Assembly: GCA_002803225.1 (NCBI GenBank)
Contig: NXFV01001589.1
Span: forward strand, 97,081-161,080
From: Gamarada debralockiae
Lineage: Eukaryota > Ascomycota > Leotiomycetes > Helotiales > Hyphodiscaceae
Length of the DNA: 64,000 nt
Direction of reading: 5' to 3'
Position 1 is the first letter of the stretch; every line of letters starts with the position of its first letter. The position numbers and the translations under genes are program-made. The notes under the pieces were generated by a model. It made no database searches, was not told the DNA's origin, and was given only the letters and a program-made list of their open reading frames with translations. Below, piece after piece: positions 35,701-45,041 of this stretch.

Positions 35701-37231
35701 TATTCGAGGAAGATAGTGATATCGTGGTCAACAATCGACGGCGATATATTGTGGAGCACGAAGTCTTGGTATTCCTCATCCGGTATCTGATAGAACCCAT
35801 GCCGAATTGGGATCTCGGGTCTGCTCGTCAGAAAAACGCGTAGCCGTACTCTCTCTAACAATCGAACCTCGGCCAAGAGGTGTAGGAGGATACGGATGTC
35901 GTTTTCGTCGTCGCACTCATCAAGCGCATCAACTACAAGAACGTACAATGATTGGCAGCCATTACTGTCCAACTTCGAAAGCGGACGCAGGACAAGCTGA
36001 TGCCACTGTTCGCGGAGCGATTGGCTCGCTATGTTGCTATCCCGCGTGATTGCATCGCAAATATGCTGGTGAAGAGTCGGTATGCTGCTCGCAAGCTGGC
36101 GCGCAAGGCTTGTAATGAACTTGCCTGCATGGCCGACATCCCCACCGCCGCGCGAGAAGAAGAAGCTGGCCCCTAAGCATCCGCGTTGAGATTGTGTTCC
36201 CGCAATGGTGCGAGCGATAGTCGACTTTCCCGTGCCGGCTAAGCCACTAAGCCAGAAGATACACCGCCCATTTTGTCTATCTGCCCAGTTGTTTATCTTT
36301 CGAAGGAGGTCGACGCGCGTATCAGGGAGGCAAAGAGGCTCATGTTGCTTCGTGTAGGAGTTGAAGGGCGAATCGACGGCGTACGGTAGGCGATCAACTG
36401 GGTCGGCTGTATATCCGCTTTAATCAGTAATCCGTCTTTAGTACAGCGACCCAGAATAGTCATGGTTATGTACTTACGATCTTGTCTTCGACGTGAGTCC
36501 TTGTCGATCTCCTCTTGAAGCCGCTTGAATGCACTCGCCGTCCCCTCGCCATAGATAAGCGGCAAATAGATGTTGAAAATGCCTAGCAAAGAATAAGCCC
36601 TATCCTCTTCACGCTTAGTTTGACGAGTCTTCGCCCATGACATGCGCTCCGTGACGCTGAATTCGGATAAGGGGGTGCCTTGAAGAGCCTGAACCGCGAT
36701 TCCTGTTATCTCGTGAAGTAGTGGCCCTAGGGACCTCTTGTCGTCGAGTCGCTTTCCCTTCGAGCAGAAGAATTCTACCGAAGACGGAGCAAGGAGCTCT
36801 TGAAGTGTCCAGCCGCGGGTAAACCATCGGCTTTTGCGCAAAGCCAGTTCCCATGGTCGCGACGACGGGATGTTCTTGTCGTGATCATCGCTCGAAACAT
36901 CTGACAGGTACACATAGCATTTTGCCGCATTGCGATACCAGCGAAACATAGAGTTGATAGCCTCCGAAAGCTCAGTATTGTTCGATTTGTCGATGCAGCA
37001 AGTGTCAACCCAGAAGTATTGCAGACCATCGCGCCCAGCTTGCTGTGCACAGAAGTGAAGTTTTCTGTATCCAGCTTTCGTCTTCCTAGGTCCTATCGTC
37101 AAGTCTTTAAAGTTGACCTCTTCAAGATCCTCTCCCCATGTGTGTGAAAGGATAGCATAAGGAGAGATGTTGTCAATCAAATCATCGGTTAGGCTGAACT
37201 CGCCGTTCTCGTCAACTTGCAAAAGACGCAT
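32767..37231 (-). CDS. HET-NACHT-WD40 (HNWD) NOD-like receptor, HET-E/HET-D/HET-R type
   Basis: STAND receptor of fungal non-self recognition: an N-terminal HET cell-death effector, a NACHT nucleotide switch and a WD40 ligand-sensing propeller. Exons (minus): 37231-36478, 36406-34839, 34788-32767, about 1447 residues. HET motifs: [38 protein letters not shown]: Walker [10 protein letters not shown] in exon 2, the [18 protein letters not shown] block, Walker [13 protein letters not shown], and LTSRPE. A helical winged region ([10 protein letters not shown]) leads to exon 3. There, 12 near-identical ~42-residue WD40 repeats ([31 protein letters not shown]) are followed by a degenerate tail ending in [13 protein letters not shown]. 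Introns 36407-36477 (GTAAGT...ACAG) and 34789-34838 (GTTAGT, TACTAAC, TAG). No frame break is seen, so the gene looks intact. Recognised ligands of such receptors in Podospora include HET-C variants; the ligand here is unknown. Confidence 0.93.
33060..34574 (-). repeat. Twelve 126-bp tandem WD40 repeats
   Basis: Within exon 3 of the HNWD gene, units of 126 bp (42 codons) repeat about 12 times with very high nucleotide identity; GCGTCTTGCCGTCTGGCGAG recurs in almost every unit. Differences cluster at a few codons: the two residues after GHS (HG, DS, DW, HS, GS, GW, HA, DS, LA, GW, AW, DW) and the residue after the following Val (L/H/Q/P), plus the N/S-S/L pair before GAV. Unit 5 lacks one codon and unit 10 has one extra Ala. 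This is the pattern of concerted evolution with hypervariable positions described for HNWD genes. Confidence 0.92.
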
Positions 37232-38356
37232 TGTCGAGGGCGAACATCATGAGGACAGTCCGCGAAGAGTGGACGCAGCGGTGAGCATCAGAATCCAAAT
37301 AATATAGAAAGAACGTCGTCAAAGCGAAGAGAGAGAATTGAACATCTTGAAAACGGATGATGAGAGGTGGCGTTGCGGCGCCGCCCCTGCAGAATACCCA
37401 GCGGCTCTAGCGCCTGACGCTGCAGCGCTTAGCGCGGCTATAACCAACACTTAGCCGGACTGGGCTAAGCGTCAACGACCCGCTATTTCCTGACTTTTAC
37501 CGCAGCTTAGCGTTAAATTAAGCGCTAACCAAATTTGGCCTTTCTAATACGTGGTCTTTTGGCACATGCTCATGTGCTCGCTGGTGCTGCAATCACTGAA
37601 TTGCAACCCAGGACACCTAAAGGATTAAGGATATCTCAAAGACTTATCAGATCTAGTTCCATAGAGCTGATTATTCATTCTTTAGATCTGAAATACAAGG
37701 AGATTAGAAATGCGAGATATAGTAATGGGATTTCGGCGCGGATGGAGCTAGCATAACCGCAAGAGAAACAAGATCACAATAATTTTTAGGTAGCAACAGT
37801 AATATTGATTAAGAAATAGCTAGAGAATAGTTTGACTAGAATGAAAGCAGAAACATCGAAGCGCAAAAGAAACAAACATGAGGCATTTCGCTTCGCAAGG
37901 ATGGGGTAAGAGGTCAAGCTTCGTGGCTGAAAAGCTAAAAATACTTAGGAGACTTATTCACGCCTTGCACTCTTTAGTGTACGCTTTGATGGCAGGCTAA
38001 TTGATTATTAGCTCTTCGAATAACGTCTGTTCGAAGCCCAGGAGCCAGCTAGTCAAAGGGAATTTTACGTGATCCGTCGTCGAATGCCAGCGCTATATTG
38101 AATACGAACTGTGGGACAAGCTCCCCCGCTGTTGAGGCTTAGAGACATCGAGTAGGGCTGAACAGGGGAGGATTGAGATTTTGCGGATTGAAGCTTTGCG
38201 GTTGTTGGTCATAATGTCTGCGGGAGGAGCCTCCCCTTTTAAGCAGACGCAGATTGGCGGGTGATTGGTGTGTCAAGTGTCTGCCGGAAGCTGATATTGC
38301 CATGTAGTAAGGAACCTGCGGCTGTTTTCGTGGGGTAATTGAGGCGGGGGAATATA
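37232..38356. other. AT-rich and repeat-like DNA upstream of the HNWD gene
   Basis: No gene recognised. 37400-37540 contains repeated GCTTAGCG/CGCTAAGC-type words, including a small stem CTTAGCC...GGCTAAG at ~37449-37468. From 37540 the sequence is AT-rich with random stops, typical of decayed repeats. Confidence 0.4.
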
Positions 38357-38844
38357 CAGTGATCGAGCCGAAGTTTGAGCCACAAGCGAATTTTACACCA
38401 AAAATCGATGTTTTGCCCCCCCCTTTTCAATCAGCCACCCTTTTTTAGCCACCACCCGTGTGCAATTAATACCTATCTCGCATAAAAACTCTTAGCTTGC
38501 GGATCCTTTTCTATATAGATCAAAAATGCGGTGTGATATTATTGATCGTGATATTAGCGATCAAATCAGACATATCGAAAAATAAGCGATTTTGGGCTGT
38601 TTTTGTATGAGAAAGTAGTTCCGACCCACTGACCTTGTGAAAGTCCCTTTTAATCAAGACAGCTAAGATATATTAAAAATTGTAAAGAAGCAAAATATTT
38701 CTTTATTTAAATCTTTAAATCTTTTGTATATAAACTTTTATATTTAAGTGTCGCATTATATAGTTATCGCATTCTAAAAAGTGGGCAAAACTGTCATTTT
38801 TGGTGTGAAATTCGCTTGTGGCTCAAACTTCGGTTCGATCACTG
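38357..38844. mobile_element. Degenerate Tc1/mariner-type element (TIRs, TA target duplication)
   Basis: The left end CAGTGATCGAGCCGAAGTTT at 38357 is matched as reverse complement at 38825-38844 (AAACTTCGGTTCGATCACTG). The arms align without gaps over ~60 bases (38357-38413 versus 38787-38844). Differences in the best part are C/T or G/A transitions. Both ends are bordered by TA (38355-38356 and 38845-38846), the target duplication of Tc1/mariner elements, and CAGTG is a common terminus in that superfamily. The ~370-bp interior is very AT-rich and non-coding, so this is a MITE or an internally deleted, mutated copy. Confidence 0.65.
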
Positions 38845-38846
38845 TA

Positions 38847-39168
38847 TTATCGTTACTGTCAAATGGATCTCGAAAGCTTGTGTCGCCCGAGAGGTTTCTG
38901 AAATGCTGCGTGATGGCGAGGCAGTTCACACTTAATCAGACCCACAATCATCTAAATGAAGTTGCGGAAATCAAATTATCTGTAATCTGGACCCAAGATC
39001 AACAATACCTTACTCCTTCATCCCTTCTTACAGCTCGCCAGGGCAAATTCAATATGCGATAGGTCTAGCACTATGAAAATGCCTCAAGGATTGACATGAG
39101 CGACTTGATCATCCTTCTATCTTGAGATTTGGCAGAAGTGATTGAGAGGTTGAGGGCAAGATATCAGG
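38847..39168. other. Intergenic, nothing supported
   Basis: A short frame reads through the transposon arm into 39062, but has no protein character. The end of this stretch leads into a TATA box. Confidence 0.35.
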
Positions 39169-39176
39169 TATAAAAG
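39169..39176 (+). promoter_or_regulatory. TATA box
   Basis: TATAAAAG lies 91 bases before the ATG at 39267 and is followed by a CAAC/CACA-rich leader (CCAACACACTACAAAAGCC, AAACACAAACATCAACATC). Such a TATA plus AC-rich leader is typical of highly expressed fungal secreted-protein genes. Confidence 0.55.
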
Positions 39177-39266
39177 AGCTCTTCGTCCCACCTCATTCCA
39201 ACACACTACAAAAGCCAAGTAACCAAACACAAACATCAACATCAGTTCCACAAAACCACCACCAAA

Positions 39267-39507
39267 ATGAAATCTTATTCATCGCCGCTCTCTTCGCTAT
39301 CGTCCTCGCGAGCATATCCGCCGTCGAGCTGGGTGTCTTTCAAGTTGGTGCTAAAACCCAACACGGAGAGGTACGTTCCTCTTTCCGTCTCAGCCTCCCA
39401 TTGCATAGCATATCGAAAAAAGAATGGTTGTTTTGTAGGACAGGCCGCTGATACGCGGAATAGGTTCCGCTCCGTTGTTCCTTGTGGTTACTGTGACCTG
39501 GCGTTGA
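39267..39507 (+). pseudogene. Putative small secreted protein gene, signal peptide broken by a one-base frameshift
   Basis: The ATG at 39267 gives a non-hydrophobic start, but the +2 frame from 39275 reads LFIAALFAIVLASISAVEL, a textbook signal peptide. A single missing base between ATG-AAA and this segment explains the shift. A good intron follows at 39372-39438 (exon edge GGAGAG|GTACGT ... TTTTGTAG). Joined in the signal-peptide frame, exon 2 continues DRPLIRGIGSAPLFLVV to TGA at 39507, while another frame of exon 2 carries a CGYC motif and runs to 39578. The TATA box and AC-rich leader upstream fit a secreted small protein. It may be a broken gene, a sequencing error or a miscalled start. 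Product family unknown. Confidence 0.4.
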
Positions 39508-41236
39508 CGAATGCGCTGGTGATTTCGGATGTTACTCGTGCATGGAGGAATACATGTTTGCCGGACGCAGGATCTTAATAGATTTGACTGCTCTTAGAAA
39601 GTTGGGGATGAGAGTTGGGATAGAGGGAGGTTGAGGAGCGATCGGGTCTGGGATATGGGCTATGGGGAGGTTGAAGGTTTTGGATTGCATTTCTGTATGT
39701 GTCTCTCCGTTGTGACTTTGAAAATGAAGACAGGTCTCTGCAACGACTTTGTATCCGTGATCGACCGACCTCTTTAAATTCCGTAGCGAGTTAGCAGCGA
39801 GCGTAGGTAGATCATTATCGCGATTTACGGAAAACTCAATAACTCGGAATTCGTGCCAGTGAATGACATATCTGAAAATTACTGAGTGAAACAGGACCTT
39901 GGTGCAAAGTTCTGTTCAGACATGGTTGTCACGTTCGTGAATCTCCTATGTGTTGTTGATAGCCTTATTACCCAGGTGAGGAGGGCCTGTGCCTTCAGGC
40001 TACAACGTGCTGAATCAAGCACAACTGTAAAAGTATTAGCGTCCTTGGCCTTGAAACAAAGGTTTTAACACTCATCTTACCTTCTTTCATTCATATATTT
40101 CCCTAGAAAGAATTCATCACTCTCCTCTCTCAGCCTGGAGCCCACTTTCACTCTGAAAATTATCTCTCAGCCTCTGGATCCTCAGTTAGGTTGGAAGAGC
40201 AATGAGGAGTTATGTTGATATGCAACCCCCGCCTGTCGAACGTGACGCGACGCGGTGTTTTCTTTCTTTCAGAATTACACTTTATTTGCGTCTACAGTAT
40301 CTTCATCACAACCTACTCGCAAGCCACTGTGATGAGGCATTGACCTGGAGGCTGGGACTAGTGACCCACGACACACCAACACAGTGTTTCTGCAAATTTC
40401 GAATCTACCTTGAATGTCTGTTCAGTATTTGGTCCCTATCTTGCTTCATAATAAGCCAAGGCGTGCATTGAAATCCTAGACGCATCAGTGGTTCTGCGAT
40501 CTGCGGCCAGAATTTCCTCCTCCTGAAGCTAAGAGACGAACAATGTTGATCAGAAGATTCGGTCGTGTGATGATCCTGCTGGGCTTCTTCACCGAAAGTA
40601 CTGAGTAGTGGATTACGAAGCCACCCTTTGGTTACCTTAGCAGGGCGATGACAAGTTGACCGGTGGTGTGGATGTTTACACCACAAATGAAGCCCACTTG
40701 TTGTCATCTTGGTATGCATGCTTGTCAAATCGACATCATACAAAGCTGAGAATTCCGCAGCATATTGCGGTTGTTGACTAACATCAAGACACGTGAAATT
40801 GTTTTGGTTGTAACTCGAGCCTAGATGGTTTGTCGCATGTTGCGTCAGTAACTAATAATCGAATCCAGCCTTGCAAATGTGGTGTGAACCGGAATGTCGC
40901 CAGAACAGGGCGGCAAGGGCTCAAAGTTGGTCGGATTGGTCCACTGTGAGCGCGGCTTAGGGCTCGGTGCCCGCTACAGAATCAGCTGTCCAGTTATAAT
41001 CTGTTCGAACGCTTGTGGCGTGCATAGGAGTGTCACTTGCCTTGTTACAGGCAGCTGGCCGCCTCGTGAGAGCCTCGGGTATTAAGTCAGGCTTTCTTCC
41101 TTAGGAAATTTAGCCTTTTCGTCGAAGACAGTCTTCGATAAAGATCTAAACGCCGACGCACACCGATATCACGAGCCACTGAGGCGATTGGTTACGATCC
41201 TGAAGCAGAGCCTTGCTGGAACCCAACACAGCAACC
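39508..41236. other. Intergenic, nothing supported
   Basis: No protein-like frame of useful length and no RNA gene recognised on either strand. Confidence 0.4.
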
Positions 41237-41561
41237 ATGGCAGAAACTATCGATTGGACGTATGCAGAATGGGATGAGACGGCTGTCTATGATCTGAACG
41301 TCAGCATCGTGAATACCTACCTTAAAGAACTTTTTGGGAACTACAACTTCTTCACTCGGGTAAGAATCTCTTGGATAGTAGTGGAATACGTTCTTACCAG
41401 CAAATGCAAGAGACCGACTCCGATACGATTCAATTCTGGGTCCCGAGAAAGCTTACTGAGGTAAAATGTCCGCCCAGAACTACTATTCAAGGTTGACAAA
41501 TGCACAGGACGAAAAGAATACCCTAAAGTCTAGAGGGAACAGAGTTGTTTCTTACTATTAG
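41237..41561 (+). CDS. Small three-exon hypothetical gene or detached 5' exons (78 aa)
   Basis: ATG at 41237 starts MAETIDWTYAEWDETAVYD, an acidic and aromatic-rich segment. Exons 41237-41359, 41401-41460 and 41508-41561 join in frame: intron 41360-41400 (GTAAGA...CCAG) and 41461-41507 (GTAAAATG...TTGAC...CACAG). The second exon reads QFWVPRKLTE and the third ends at TAG 41559-41561. The coding character is good and the splice sites are plausible, although the first intron is short (41 nt). It may be a small gene of its own or a degraded first part of the CorA-like gene 570 bases downstream, since frames between them show protein-like bits broken by stops. No family recognised. Confidence 0.35.
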
Positions 41562-42129
41562 GAATGGCCGACCTTTTGGAGGCTGCCGATGTGCGTTCAT
41601 TTTCCTTTGATTGGTTTGTCCTTGTAATTGACCGGAGGCTGATCGGTGTAACTCGCCCTGCTGAAGTCTGAAGGTGAGGGGCAAAACATATGTGTCAAAT
41701 GGTACGGGAAATTGCAAGGCAGTGGCGATGAGAGGTTTATAATTTCTTTATCAGCAACAACAAGCAGGGCGTTCCGGTGGCATATCTGCGTTTTGCTGGA
41801 TGAAAGCTGGAAAGCTCAGGCGTATTGGAGTAATGCATGGCGTATGCAAGAGCAGCGTTCAGAGGTGATGCCATGGCGCAATACTAGCATTGGCTAGGGT
41901 CAACATGCATACCTTTTCTGGTGGCTTTGTTGCGCAGCCTCGCCAGCACACACCCTTTCTTCTGCCCATTTGAGCCGCGAAATCGTTTTGCAGCGGCCCA
42001 ACGGACTTAAAGTGTCTAAAGTTTGCCCTTTTAATTTTGCAAAGTAATGCCCCAATACCAAATGCCCTTCTGTTTCATACTTGAGCACTAGTCCACAGCA
42101 CACTCGTGTAGGAGTGGGTGCTGGCGGAG
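41562..42129. other. Unassigned stretch upstream of the CorA-like gene
   Basis: Short frames (e.g. MADLLEAADVRSFSFDWFVL from ~41563 and a 61-codon frame at 41712) look partly protein-like but are broken by stops. Possibly decayed coding sequence; no model can be supported. Confidence 0.3.
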
Positions 42130-44272
42130 ATGTCTGATAAGCAACTCTTTCAAAAGTCGAGCATCAATGCAGCGACATTTCCAAGAAACACTGTTCGATC
42201 TACCACTTCTTGGCACCTCTTGTGTGGGTTCTCCAAGCGATTGGATGAGCACGATAGACGTCTTTTCTGCCCAGACGGAAAGGCCAACTTAGACCTCTGG
42301 GAGTATGATGACAACGAGAAAGGTATGCTCCCATCATGAAGAGCAGTACTCTGCCAATTTCCGCTAAGATTATAACCAGAATTTCAAAATACGTGTGTCT
42401 CGAGCATGCTGGAGTTGAAAGGTAGACTCGAGGGTGAGCACTTATTTGTCCACGACGATCCTCGCTGTAGATTTGTGTAAGTTGACCGAGTGTCTCGAAC
42501 GATATGATATAGCTATGTATTAGATGAGCTGACAACCCGTCATTCTACAGCTTTATTCACGCCCCAAATTCCCGTGAGTGCCTCAGAGTGAGCCGTCACA
42601 TGCTCACATGCGTCTTAACGCACCATCAAGTGATGCCCAACTTTCTGGATTTTATCTTTCCCTTCGGCCATCAACAATATGCCGAGGACTTCCATTTTTC
42701 TGGATTCCGAGAGGATACACGAATGGTTTCCTCTGATGGAGGACTGTGTATCCCAGAGCTTGGTCGCTCGGGTCGAGAGATACGTCTCTGTTATAGCTTA
42801 AAGTCGGTTGAGCCATACGATAAGGAAGACTGGCCTTGGTCCGTCCGCCAGACTTCTTTATATCACTCATTTGATATAGTAACCGGAAAGGCGCTCTGGA
42901 TAATTGTGAAGGGTAGCCATCTCATCAGAGATCGTGTTCAATCAGCCACCGTGCCATCGTCGGATGATATGTCAGAGAGTCAGAATCCTTCACAACTGAA
43001 CTCTTTCGAGTCAAATGCGAGGTCATTTGCTTCAGCCCTTGCGACTCATCTCATTCTTTGCGACTGGTGTGATGAAGATTGGAGATGGTATCTTACATTT
43101 CTTGAAAAGAGACTTCAAAATCTCACCCGTCGCTCCCTAGCACTGGACATACCTAAAGCCCCAAGCTTCGTGGAACCAAGCTCTTTCCGGAACGTAGCAC
43201 AACCTTCAGCTTCCTTCCGGCGAACTCTCTCGGATGCTACAAAGCGTACCTTCTCCACTTCTTGGCGACTTAAGACCTCCGGCTCGTCACTAGAGAAGAC
43301 TACGTTCAAACCATCCTTCCCACAGCCACCTTCGCCAGTCATCGCCAGATCAGGGCATCAACTCCCTCCAGACCCTCCTGTCCTTCCTCCAGGAATGAAT
43401 GGTCCGACATCACAGCGAAGTTCCGACAAAGATGAGATATTCTCTGCTAGAACATTGCAACACGTGCAGTTCATTGAGGACAAGACGAACGAGGTTCTTT
43501 TGATCCTCGAGTCTAACATCAAAATTGTGAAGAATCTCAAAATTCACTACCAAGCCATTTTGGAATCGGATGCATGTCCAGTGGAATTCAGGTCGGACTG
43601 CAAGACCCAGATCGCCTATTTTGAAAGGCGCGTGGACAACATTGTGGGGGACTTGGAGATCCAGCAGTCAAGTGCAATTACACTTCTACAGTTGCTAGAA
43701 AATCGTAAAAGCCTGGTAAGTGAGTTCGTGCAGAAATTTTGTCAAGAAAGATCACCCTAGCATCAACCTCTGCTGACACTTGTACAGCTTTCTGGGCTTT
43801 TGAACCTGCGCAACATTGAAGCAAGCAAGGATCTAGCCACAAAGTCTCAGCACTCAGCAAAAAAGATGGAGGTTATGACTGCGGCCATGCATCTAATTGC
43901 GGTGACAACAAAAGAGGAGACTGTTTCTATGAGGGTGATTACACTGGTCACGTTATTTTTCTTACCAGGCACTTTCATATCCGTAAGCGACATGTTCATA
44001 CTATACAAACTCGTCAGCAACCGCCTCTTCCAGAATTAAGATTCATGCTAATGAAATACCCATAGACTATTATGAGTACAGACATTGTTGCTTGGCAAAC
44101 GACCCAGGAATCAGGGCGGGTGTTCCAATTAGGAGCCCTTCAACTGTATCTCGCCATTACTATCCCTCTGATGGCACTCACTTTCGCAGCTTGGTGGATA
44201 GTGTATTGGTGGGTGAATCGAAAACAGGACAACAAGGTCTTTGGAGGTAGATTCTCCGGGTGGCTTCCTTGA
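42130..44272 (+). CDS. Fungal CorA-like membrane protein (Mg2+ transporter-like)
   Basis: Exons: 42130-42322, 42380-42476, 42551-43715, 43788-43982, 44066-44272, about 618 residues. The cytosolic N-terminal part contains the conserved fungal CorA-like block FVFIHAPNSRE, HQVMPNFLDFIFPFG and YAEDFHFSGFRED, then a Ser/Pro-rich insert (residues ~300-390), a long helical region (YQAILESD, TLLQLLENRKSLLSGLLNLRNIEASKDLATKSQ), and two TM helices at the C terminus (MRVITLVTLFFLPGTFIS and LQLYLAITIPLMALTFAAWW). The loop between them is TIMSTDIVAW where CorA channels have GMN, so Mg2+ transport is doubtful. Introns are canonical; the last one (43983-44065) falls exactly between TFIS and TIMS. The start is uncertain: the family usually has little before the W-x-L block, which fits ATG 42130. 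Role unknown; fungal members are widespread and often multicopy. Confidence 0.75.
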
Positions 44273-45041
44273 ATTTTCTTTCAGACCTCAATCCACAAGG
44301 TTCAAGAGAAGAGGCGTGAGAGAGCCGTTCTACACATAAAAAGGGGGTTTCCTTGGACTTCTATTTTTTGGCACGTTCCTTTCATAAAATCGCAGAAATT
44401 CCTCTATTTCCTCCCTAATCTTGAGCTTAGGCCATTACAATCCACTTATCTTGATAATCTTTCATGCCTCCAATTAAGAGAACCGCCACGATACAGGCTT
44501 TTCGGGGCAACATTACTTACAAAGCCTAACGGGCAGGTTTCATGCTGACCCTTTGAACTTTCCCTCTAAGCAGGATTGAACAGAAAGAGTGCCTAGAAAC
44601 ACGCCGGCAAGCCACGAAGCCACTTTTGTCCGAGCCAAAGCCCTACAGTATACCTTCACGATCAAGCTTTGCAGAAGATGACTTGCCGACGGGAGATCCC
44701 TGCTTTGGCACGGCCCCAATAGCGGGACCGCGAGGCGTACCAGCACAAGATGACTGGATCGCTTCTGCACGGTTTTCCAGTTATCCTCCTTATCACGAAA
44801 GCCCGCCGCACCTCGCCGCTTCAAGCTCTCAAGAGAGGTCTCAACACGGGCACCACCACCTGAATATGGAGGGCTTTAATGGGCTGCCCGTCAGCCGAGA
44901 GCCTGCTGTATTTGCGCGTTGCAATTCATATTCTCTCAAATGGTCTGCATTTCTTCGAGGCATCGTTCTGCTCGTGTGAAGCATCCTTTCGTTTTCGCGA
45001 TTCCTCTGCTTCAACTTGGCACACACTGAAGCCTTCTCCAA
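44273..45041. other. Intergenic, nothing supported
   Basis: A 117-codon frame at 44626-44979 lacks an ATG start and protein-like composition. Presumed terminator of the CorA-like gene and promoter of the kinase gene. Confidence 0.4.

Noticed and set aside
38020..38060. TTCGAAGCC resembling a tRNA T-loop
   Set aside because: No A box, acceptor stem or anticodon arm at proper spacing.
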